A stretch of DNA of 8,505 bases from JASHVB01 sp049522565 (GTDB lineage Bacteria > Pseudomonadota > Alphaproteobacteria > Acetobacterales > Acetobacteraceae). Positions 1 to 5,371 of this stretch are shown piece by piece. The stretch covers positions 1 through 8,505 of the forward strand of contig JBEKNT010000301.1 of the NCBI GenBank assembly GCA_049522565.1, in the 5' to 3' direction. The notes under the pieces were generated by a model that worked only from the letters and a program-made list of their open reading frames with translations, had not been told where the DNA came from and ran no database searches. The translations under genes and the position numbers were made by a program. Position 1 is the stretch's first letter; every line of letters begins with the position of its first letter.

Positions 1-142
1 GGTCGTTGGTCCAGCCGGCCAACTCCATGACCGCCGCGAGGTCGGCCGCGGTGGCCACGCTATCGAACAGCCCAACCGGCGGGAACCGCGACGGGATCAG
101 CCGATGGGTCGGCTGTGGCGACGGGCAATAAACCTCGGTCAC
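1..142 (-). CDS. RES-domain toxin, N-terminal part (cut by window edge)
   Basis: This reading frame starts at a GTG at 142 and runs off the left edge after 47 codons, so the truncation is due to the window and not to a mutation. I translated it directly: residues 14-27 read RLIPSRFPPVGLFD and the visible part ends in WTND. Both match the start of RES-domain proteins, where an Arg early in the fold and a TN(D/P)R segment are typical. Characterised RES toxins consume or modify NAD+ (MbcT-type phosphorolysis) or ADP-ribosylate a host enzyme (ParT). The catalytic residues lie mostly outside the window, so the activity is inferred from the family only. The start codon overlaps the antitoxin stop codon (GTGA), which suggests translational coupling and one bicistronic mRNA. 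The partner is the Xre/MbcA/ParS-type antitoxin immediately upstream. The identification is fairly firm; the exact chemistry is unknown. Confidence 0.85.
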   Translation of the reverse strand, partial: MTEVYCPSPQPTHRLIPSRFPPVGLFDSVATAADLAAVMELAGWTND

Positions 143-666
143 GACACCACGACGTCGGCGTCGGTATAGCGCGCGAACCCGGCATCCAGCTCGTTCGGCT
201 CCATGTAAGTCCCGCCGCGCGCGACATCGAGAAACCGCCGCACCGTCAGCAAGCCGTCCTGCGTGCCGCTGGTGACGAACGCCAAGGGCGGCGCCCCACC
301 AAACACCGTCGCGCCATGCGGAGCGCGCAACCACTCGACCCCCTCACGCTCCGTCTGGAACAGGATGCCCAGCGCCTGGTGAATGCCGAGCACCGCCGAT
401 ATCCGCAGCAACACATCGACCCCAAGCGTGATCTCGCCGTGTTCGCGGACCGTCCTGGCCCAACTATGGTAGGTGGACCGCGACGGCAGCCCGAGGATCA
501 GGCGCCGCTGTTCCTCGGTCAGCCCCCATAGATCGGCAATGGCGAGAAAACTGCGCAGCCCCGGCCCGCTGAGCCGCCGCCGGTTGGCCGGCGCGAAGCG
601 GGCCGCGTCCAGCCGATCCGGTCCCTTTGCGTTTGCCTCATCCGGCCGCCGGTGCACCGCAATCAT
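139..666 (-). CDS. Xre/MbcA/ParS-type antitoxin (DUF2384 family)
   Basis: A 175-residue antitoxin partner of the RES toxin. Residues about 40-75 form an atypical helix-turn-helix region (LTEEQRRLILGLPSRSTYHS), and residues about 80-150 are the DUF2384/toxin-binding region, with LLRISAVLGIHQALGILF followed by a segment ending in FLDVARGG. This is the usual layout of antitoxins paired with RES toxins, which bind and block the toxin and repress their own promoter. I place the start at the ATG at 666. A good ribosome-binding site (GGAGAG at 676-671) precedes it, and the alternative GTG at 711 lies upstream of the likely transcription start. The frame ends in TGA overlapping the toxin GTG. The C-terminal tail after residue 150 (MEPNELDAGFARYTDADVVV) probably contacts the toxin. 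Autorepression is suggested by the palindrome over the promoter at 678-710. Confidence 0.88.
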   Translation of the reverse strand: MIAVHRRPDEANAKGPDRLDAARFAPANRRRLSGPGLRSFLAIADLWGLTEEQRRLILGLPSRSTYHSWARTVREHGEITLGVDVLLRISAVLGIHQALGILFQTEREGVEWLRAPHGATVFGGAPPLAFVTSGTQDGLLTVRRFLDVARGGTYMEPNELDAGFARYTDADVVVS

Positions 667-677
667 GGCCCTCTCCG

Positions 678-718
678 TGTCCGGATTTGGACATAGTACC
701 AAACCGGACACAAATCAA
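678..718 (-). promoter_or_regulatory. Promoter and palindromic operator of the toxin-antitoxin module
   Basis: An inverted repeat has arms TGTCCGGATTTGG (678-690) and CCAAACCGGACA (699-710) around an 8-base spacer. The arms are complementary except for one extra base in the left arm. On the minus strand a -35-like TTGATT (718-713) is followed after 17 bases by a -10-like TATGTC (695-690). A better -10 sequence, TACTAT (698-693), sits nearby but with a poorer -35. In either case the palindrome covers the -10 region, as expected for autorepression by an Xre-type antitoxin. The predicted transcript would begin about 17 bases before the antitoxin ATG. The palindrome is seen directly; its role as operator is inferred. 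Confidence 0.6.
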
Positions 719-753
719 GAGCCGCTTGCGGGCCATGCACCCGGCTTCATTGC

Positions 754-1959
754 TCAGTCCGGCGTCCGGCTTCCATGATATGTTACGGCAAGGATCGTGA
801 TGTCGTCGGCCTGTTCCGCAGTGCCGGCATGGTCGGTCACCGCCGCGGCGATCCGCCCGACGACGCCTTCCGGATCGCTTGTGTCTGCCTGGCCGGCGGC
901 TGCGAGCAACCCGTCCAGGCCGAACTGCCGTTGATCCGGGGCCTCGGCTTCGGTGACGCCGTCCGAGTACAGCACGAGCGTGGAACCGGGCGCCAGGACC
1001 AGGCTGCCGGTCGCGCCTTCGGCACCCTCCATCAGACCGAACATGACGCCGGGCGACAGCGGATGATGCGCGACCGAACCATCCGGTGACCGGATCAACG
1101 GCGGCAAGTGGCCGAAATTGATGTATTCGAGCGTGCCGGTCCGAAGCTCGAGCACGGCCATGAACAGCGTCAGGAACATCGACGCTTCGTTGTCGTCCGC
1201 CAGCGTGCGGTTCACGCCACCCACCATGTCGGCCAGCGAAACCCAGTTCACCGCCGCGCTGCGCAGCAGGGTCAGGGCGCGGACCATGAACAGGGCGGCG
1301 CTGACGCCCTTGCCGGCGGCATCGCCGATCGCCAGCACGAGGTGGTCTGAATCCAGCAGGAACGCGTCATAGAAGTCGCCGCCCACCGCTTTCGCCGGCT
1401 CGATCCTGGCGAAGATTGCGAAATCGCGGCGATCGGGAAACCACGGATTCACCCGGCGCAGCATGCCCATCTGGATCTGCCGGGCGAGCCGCAATTCCTG
1501 TTCCAGGGCTGCGTGCCGGATGCGATCCTGCATCGCCCGCAACAACGCCATCGAATCGGATCGGATGCGCCGGCTGATCGAGCGCATCACCGCGCGGGCG
1601 ATGCCAGGCGCGGGGACGACCTCCGACCAGAAGACGTCCGCCGGGAGCAGTACAAGGCGGCATCGCTCTGCGGCGATGATGAAAGCCGAGGCCGGCAAGT
1701 CGTCGATGACCGACATTTCGCCGAACATTCGCCCGGCCTCGATCTCGATCGGCTGCGACCGGGTGACGTCGTCGAAGTACAGATGCACCAGGCCGGACAG
1801 CAGGAAATGCACCTGGTCGTTAGGCGCGCCCTGCCGCAGGATGGTCTCCTGTGCGGCGACCGTAACGACCCGGCATTGCGCCGCGACCTGCGCCAGCAGC
1901 GCGGGCTCCAGCTCGCCGAGAACCTCCAGCCCGGCGCATTCCGCGGGCGTGACATTCAT
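754..1959 (-). CDS. SpoIIE/RsbU-type (PP2C-like) phosphatase with N-terminal Crp-like sensor domain
   Basis: A 401-residue two-domain protein. Residues about 10-135 resemble a cyclic-nucleotide-binding (Crp) fold: ILRQGAPNDQVHFLLSGLV, then FGEMSVIDDLP at 79-89. A helical linker (about 136-168, LEQELRLARQIQMGML) leads into a SpoIIE/PP2C-like serine phosphatase domain. Its motifs are complete: AVGGDFYD with Asp195, IGDAAGKG with Asp213, YSDGVTEAE with Asp333 and QADDITIL with Asp385/386, all expected metal ligands. Such enzymes usually dephosphorylate anti-sigma-factor antagonists of the STAS type, but no STAS or anti-sigma kinase gene is visible here, so the substrate is unknown. The Arg that binds the cyclic-nucleotide phosphate is replaced by Ala90, so the sensor may bind another ligand or none. 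The ATG at 1959 lies 9 bp after the lpdA stop without a clear Shine-Dalgarno sequence, which suggests reinitiation after lpdA. No membrane segment is apparent, so it is probably cytosolic. Confidence 0.88.
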   Translation of the reverse strand: MNVTPAECAGLEVLGELEPALLAQVAAQCRVVTVAAQETILRQGAPNDQVHFLLSGLVHLYFDDVTRSQPIEIEAGRMFGEMSVIDDLPASAFIIAAERCRLVLLPADVFWSEVVPAPGIARAVMRSISRRIRSDSMALLRAMQDRIRHAALEQELRLARQIQMGMLRRVNPWFPDRRDFAIFARIEPAKAVGGDFYDAFLLDSDHLVLAIGDAAGKGVSAALFMVRALTLLRSAAVNWVSLADMVGGVNRTLADDNEASMFLTLFMAVLELRTGTLEYINFGHLPPLIRSPDGSVAHHPLSPGVMFGLMEGAEGATGSLVLAPGSTLVLYSDGVTEAEAPDQRQFGLDGLLAAAGQADTSDPEGVVGRIAAAVTDHAGTAEQADDITILAVTYHGSRTPD

Positions 1960-1968
1960 GGCTGACGT

Positions 1969-3369
1969 TCAGAAATGCAGCGTGCGCCCGTACGCCGCCA
2001 GCACCGCCTCGTGCATCGCCTCGCTGATCGTCGGGTGCGGGAAGACCGTGCGCATCAGCTCAACTTCGGTGCTCTCCAGCGTGCGGGCGATGACGTAGCC
2101 CTGGATCAGTTCGGTCACCTCGGCGCCGACCATGTGGGCGCCGAGCAATTCGCCGGTCTTGGCGTCGAACACCGTCTTTACCAGGCCCTCCGGCTCGCCC
2201 ATGGCGATCGCCTTGCCGTTGCCGATGAACGGAAACCTTCCCACTTTCAGTTCATACCCCAGTTCCTTGGCGCGCGCCTCGGTCAGCCCGACCGAGGCGA
2301 CCTGCGGCCGGCAATAGGTGCAGCCGGGGATGTTGCGCACGTCCATCGGATGCACGTCGTTCAGGCCGGCGATCTTCTCCACGCAGATCACCCCCTCGTG
2401 CATTGCCTTGTGCGCCAGCCAGGGCGGTCCGGCGAGGTCGCCGATCGCATAGACGCCAGGTTCGCCGGTGCCGCAGTATTGGTCGATCGTTACATGGGTG
2501 CGATCGACCTTGACCCCGGTGCCTTCCAGGCCGATGCCCTCGACGTTGCCGACGATGCCGACGGCGGAGATCACCCGGTCCACGGTGATGTCCTGCGACT
2601 TGCCGTTGGCTTCGACGGTGACGGTCACGGTGTTGCTGCTCTTCTTCGCCCCCTTCACCGCCACGCCGGTCATGATCTTCATCCCCTGCTTCTCGAACGC
2701 CTTGTGCGCGAAGCTGGAGATTTCCTCGTCTTCAACGGGGAGAATGCGTGGCAGCACTTCCACCACGGTCACCGCGGCACCCATGTTGAGGTAGAAACTG
2801 GCGAACTCGATGCCGATCGCGCCGGAGCCGATCACCAGCAGCGATTTCGGGAATTCGCGCGGGACCATCGCCTCCCGGTAGGACCAGATCAGCTTGCCGT
2901 CCGCCTCGATGCCGGGAAGCTGCCGCGCGCGCGCGCCGGTCGCCAGGATGATGTGCGGCGCCTTCAGCGTGACGACCGGTTTGCCGTCCTTTTCCACTGC
3001 CAGCGTCTGCTTGCCGGCCAGCTTGCCGGCACCGTCGAACACGGCGATCTTGTTCTTGCGCATCAGGTGCGCCACGCCCTGGGAAAGCTGTTTCGCCACG
3101 GCGCGCGAGCGCTTCACCACCTTGTCGAGTTCGAACCGCGGTTCCACCGCGGCGAAGCCATAGTCGGGCAGATGATGCAGCAGGTGGTTGATCTCGGAGG
3201 TACGCAGCAGCGCTTTCGTGGGAATGCAGCCCCAGTTCAGGCAGATGCCGCCCAGGTTCTCGCGCTCCACCACCGCGGTCTTCATGCCGAGCTGCGCGGC
3301 GCGGATTGCCGCGACATAGCCGCCTGGCCCACCGCCCAGCACAACGACGTCGAAGTTCTGATCAGCCAT
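1969..3369 (-). CDS. lpdA: Dihydrolipoyl dehydrogenase (E3)
   Basis: A 466-residue flavoprotein that reoxidises the dihydrolipoyl groups of E2 (and of the E1-beta lipoyl domain here) and reduces NAD+ to NADH. The order of motifs is canonical: FAD-binding GGGPGG at 12-17; redox-active disulfide Cys43/Cys48 in GGICLNWGCIPTKAL; NAD-binding VIGSGAIGIEF at 179-189; second FAD motif GVYAIGDLAGPPWLAHKA starting at 305; and the interface catalytic pair His445/Glu450 in FPHPTISE. Length and all key residues are normal, so the enzyme should be active. The ATG at 3369 overlaps the acetyltransferase stop by 8 bp and is preceded by GGGAG inside that gene, which points to translational coupling. As it lies in the PDH operon it is most likely the PDH-dedicated E3, though it could also serve 2-oxoglutarate dehydrogenase or the glycine cleavage system. 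Confidence 0.97.
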   Translation of the reverse strand: MADQNFDVVVLGGGPGGYVAAIRAAQLGMKTAVVERENLGGICLNWGCIPTKALLRTSEINHLLHHLPDYGFAAVEPRFELDKVVKRSRAVAKQLSQGVAHLMRKNKIAVFDGAGKLAGKQTLAVEKDGKPVVTLKAPHIILATGARARQLPGIEADGKLIWSYREAMVPREFPKSLLVIGSGAIGIEFASFYLNMGAAVTVVEVLPRILPVEDEEISSFAHKAFEKQGMKIMTGVAVKGAKKSSNTVTVTVEANGKSQDITVDRVISAVGIVGNVEGIGLEGTGVKVDRTHVTIDQYCGTGEPGVYAIGDLAGPPWLAHKAMHEGVICVEKIAGLNDVHPMDVRNIPGCTYCRPQVASVGLTEARAKELGYELKVGRFPFIGNGKAIAMGEPEGLVKTVFDAKTGELLGAHMVGAEVTELIQGYVIARTLESTEVELMRTVFPHPTISEAMHEAVLAAYGRTLHF

Positions 3370-3856
3370 TTTCTGCTCCCTGTGCGAGCGCGATCAGCGC
3401 GTCGCCGCCAAGCTGCCGCACATGCCAGTCCTGCATCTTCGTCGCGCCAAGGCCTTCGTAGAAGGCGATCGACGGCGCGTTCCAGTTCAGCACGCGCCAC
3501 TCGATGCGACGGCAGTTTTCCGCGACGGCGCGTTGCGCGAGGTGCCGCAGCAGTGCGAGACCGATGCCCTGGCCGCGATGAGTGGGTTCGACGAACAGGT
3601 CCTCGAGGAACATATCGGGCCGGCCGCGGAAGGTGCTGAACGTGTAATACCACAGCGCGAGGCCGACCGCATTGTCGCCTGCGTGTGCCAGCACCGCCCA
3701 GGCACATGGCTGCGGGCCGAACAACGCGGCGTGCAGATCGCGTTCGGTCATCACGACCTCGTGCAGCAGGCGTTCGTACTCCGCCAGCCCGCGCACCAGA
3801 CGCAGCACGTCCGGCACGTCGGCCGGCGCGGCATTGCGGAGGGTGAAGGCAGGCAT
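3362..3856 (-). CDS. GNAT acetyltransferase, SSAT/thialysine N-acetyltransferase-like
   Basis: A 164-residue single-domain GNAT protein. It starts MPAFTLRNAAPADV, as is typical of the fold. It carries the beta4 segment MFLEDLFVEP (82-91), the acetyl-CoA pyrophosphate-binding loop RGQGIG (94-99), and WNAPSIAFYEGLGA (125-138) with Tyr133, the usual position of the general acid. The combination LAEYER near residue 25, LEDLFV and WNxPSIxFYexLGA is characteristic of the spermidine/spermine-thialysine acetyltransferase (SSAT) branch. Polyamines, thialysine or a related small amine are therefore plausible substrates, but this is not shown. I chose the ATG at 3856 over an upstream in-frame GTG at 3916 because the family start fits and GGAGAGG (3871-3865) sits 8 bases upstream. 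That site lies inside a hairpin. The 3' end overlaps lpdA by 8 bp, so the gene belongs to the PDH operon. Confidence 0.88.
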   Translation of the reverse strand: MPAFTLRNAAPADVPDVLRLVRGLAEYERLLHEVVMTERDLHAALFGPQPCAWAVLAHAGDNAVGLALWYYTFSTFRGRPDMFLEDLFVEPTHRGQGIGLALLRHLAQRAVAENCRRIEWRVLNWNAPSIAFYEGLGATKMQDWHVRQLGGDALIALAQGAENG

Positions 3857-3864
3857 CACGCTTT

Positions 3865-3887
3865 CCTCTCCCACGCTGTGGGAGAGG
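3865..3887 (-). promoter_or_regulatory. Hairpin containing the acetyltransferase ribosome-binding site
   Basis: A perfect 10-bp inverted repeat (CCTCTCCCAC at 3865-3874 and GTGGGAGAGG at 3878-3887) with a 3-base loop. On the minus-strand mRNA the 3' arm contains the only good Shine-Dalgarno sequence of the acetyltransferase, GGAGAGG, 8 bases before its ATG. If folded, the stem would hide the ribosome-binding site. The inverted repeat and its position are direct observations; an effect on translation is inferred. Confidence 0.6.
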
Positions 3888-3947
3888 GTGACGCGTGCCG
3901 CACGCAACACCCTCACCCTACCCTCTCCCGCCGCAGGCGGGGGAGGG
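3865..3947. repeat. Palindromic intergenic repeat element (two hairpins)
   Basis: The pdhC-acetyltransferase spacer consists mainly of two hairpins. The first is described at 3865-3887. The second has 12-bp arms at 3921-3932 and 3936-3947 (CCCTCTCCCGCC and its near-complement, one mismatch, 3-base loop). They are separated by a stretch containing CACCCTCACCCT (3908-3919). The same 12 bases, followed by another CTCTCCC/GGGAGAG hairpin, occur at 8395-8449, so this is probably a dispersed repeat of the genome. In addition 3880-3889 (GGGAGAGGGT) is perfectly complementary to 3920-3929 (ACCCTCTCCC), so the two hairpins can be exchanged for one alternative pairing. The second hairpin has no T-run on the minus strand and does not look like a strong terminator. 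Confidence 0.65.
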
Positions 3948-3958
3948 AGTCTCTTCTC

Positions 3959-5353
3959 TCACAGCATCAGGCTCAGCGGGTCCTCGACGATGACCTTGAA
4001 CGCCGCCATCCACTCGGCGCCCAGCGCGCCGTCCACCACGCGATGATCCACCGCGAGCGTGCAGGTCATCACCGTCGCCACCGCCAGCGCGCCGTGCTTC
4101 ACCACCGGCCGAGGCTGCCCGGCCGCCACCGCCAGGATCGCCGACTGCGGCGGATTGATGATCGCGGCGAACTGCGACACGCCGTACATGCCCATGTTGG
4201 AAATCGAGAACCCGCCGCCCTGGAATTCCTCCGGCTTCAGCTTGTTGATCTTGGCGCGCGCGGCCAGGTCCTTCATCTCGTTGCTGATCGCCGCCAGCCC
4301 CTTCTGGTCGGCCTTGCGGATGATCGGCGTGATCAGCCCATCGGGGATCGACACCGCGACGCTGATATCCACGTCGTCGTAGAAGATCGTGGCGTCGTCG
4401 GTGTAGCTCGCATTCACCTTCGGCACGCGGCGCAGCGTCAGCGCGGCGGCCTTGATCAGCAGGTCGTTCACCGACAGGCGGAACGCGCCGGCGCCTTCCT
4501 TCGGCGACTTGGCGTTCAACTCCTCGCGCAGCTTCAGCAGCGCATCCAGCTCGATATCCATCGAGACGTAGAAATGCGGGATAGTCTGCTTCGCCTCGGT
4601 CAGCCGCCGCGCGATGACCTTGCGCATCGTGCTGTTCGGCACGACGCGGTGCGGCGCGGTGATCGGCGGCGCGGGAGCACGCGGTGCGGCGGGCGCGACC
4701 GGCGCCGCTGGCTGCGGCGGCGCGGCTGCCGTTGGCGCGGGACCGCGCTGTTGCGCCGCCTCGATATCCGCCTTGACGATGCGTCCGTTCGGACCGCTGC
4801 CCTTCAACCCGCCAAGATCGATGCCCGCCTGCTGCGCCATGCGCCGCGCCAGCGGCGACACGAAGATGCGCTCGCCCTCGCTATCGTGCCCGTTGCCCGA
4901 TTGCGCAGGGTGCGGCTGCGCCTCCTGCGGAGCCTGCCCCCGGACCCTTGACCCGGGGGACGCATCCGCTTGCTGCGCTTCCTGTCGCTGCGGCACGGCC
5001 GGCTTCGCCTCCGGCTGCGGTGGCGCTGCCGATTGCGGCGGTTCCGCGGCCTTGGCCTGCCGCGGCGCCGGCGCGGCCTTCGCCTCCGCTCCGCCGGCCG
5101 GAACCTTCTCGCCCTGCGCGACCAGCACCGCGATCGGCTGGTTGACCTTCACGCCCTCGGTCCCGTCGCCGACGAGAATCTTGCCGAGCACGCCCTCGTC
5201 CACCGCCTCGACTTCCATCGTCGCCTTGTCGGTCTCGATCTCGGCGATCACGTCGCCGGCGCGAATCTGTTCGCCTTCCTTTTTCAGCCAGCGCGACAGC
5301 GTGCCCTCGGTCATCGTCGGCGAGAGCGCCGGCATCAGGATGTTCGTCGCCAT
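3959..5353 (-). CDS. pdhC: Pyruvate dehydrogenase E2 (dihydrolipoyl acetyltransferase)
   Basis: A 464-residue core enzyme of the complex that transfers the acetyl group from lipoyl-lysine to CoA. The domain order is classical: one lipoyl domain (1-80) with lipoylated Lys43 in ETDKATMEVEA; a long Ala/Pro-rich linker (about 85-160); a peripheral-subunit-binding domain (about 163-200, FVSPLARRMAQQAGIDL and GSGPNGRIVKADIE) that holds E1/E3; a second Ala/Pro linker; and the catalytic domain from about 235. The catalytic domain includes SISNMGMYG at 383-391 and the active-site DHRVVDG at 436-442 (His437, Asp441). Length is normal for a single-lipoyl E2. Residues 131-141 of the first linker are encoded by a palindromic GC-rich repeat and differ in composition from the rest. 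The ATG at 5353 follows pdhB by 18 bp, with GGGGA just upstream. Confidence 0.96.
   Translation of the reverse strand: MATNILMPALSPTMTEGTLSRWLKKEGEQIRAGDVIAEIETDKATMEVEAVDEGVLGKILVGDGTEGVKVNQPIAVLVAQGEKVPAGGAEAKAAPAPRQAKAAEPPQSAAPPQPEAKPAVPQRQEAQQADASPGSRVRGQAPQEAQPHPAQSGNGHDSEGERIFVSPLARRMAQQAGIDLGGLKGSGPNGRIVKADIEAAQQRGPAPTAAAPPQPAAPVAPAAPRAPAPPITAPHRVVPNSTMRKVIARRLTEAKQTIPHFYVSMDIELDALLKLREELNAKSPKEGAGAFRLSVNDLLIKAAALTLRRVPKVNASYTDDATIFYDDVDISVAVSIPDGLITPIIRKADQKGLAAISNEMKDLAARAKINKLKPEEFQGGGFSISNMGMYGVSQFAAIINPPQSAILAVAAGQPRPVVKHGALAVATVMTCTLAVDHRVVDGALGAEWMAAFKVIVEDPLSLML
4937..4959. repeat. Palindromic repeat inside the E2 linker coding region
   Basis: CCCCCGG (4937-4943) and CCGGGGG (4953-4959) form perfect 7-bp arms around ACCCTTGAC. 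Sequences of the form CCCCGGGTCAA(G)...CCGGGG are, from general familiarity, frequent dispersed palindromes in GC-rich alphaproteobacterial genomes. Here the element is read in frame and yields the Gly/Arg/Ser-containing stretch ASPGSRVRGQA in an otherwise Ala/Pro/Glu/Gln/Lys-rich linker. That it is an inserted repeat is inferred from composition and symmetry; no second copy occurs in the window. Confidence 0.45.
5192..5261. repeat. 70-bp direct repeat, copy in the pdhC lipoyl domain
   Basis: These 70 bases are identical to 6593-6662, a distance of 1401 bp. They encode the core of the lipoyl domain around Lys43, from AGDVIAEIETDKATMEVEA to VDEG. Identity at every synonymous position exceeds what protein conservation alone requires and points to recent gene conversion or duplication between the two lipoyl domains. 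Confidence 0.9.
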
Positions 5354-5371
5354 GGTTTCCCCGCGCCCCCC

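Noticed and set aside
667..711. Earlier GTG start for the antitoxin
   Set aside because: It lies within the operator palindrome and upstream of the predicted transcription start; the ATG at 666 has a good ribosome-binding site.
719..753. Possible terminator after the phosphatase gene (weak stems such as AGCCG/CGGCT)
   Set aside because: Stems are only 4-5 bp with several competing pairings and no T-run, so I cannot support a terminator.
3857..3916. Earlier GTG start for the acetyltransferase
   Set aside because: The extension is encoded by the palindromic repeat, lacks a suitable Shine-Dalgarno and is absent from the family; the ATG at 3856 begins a typical GNAT N-terminus.
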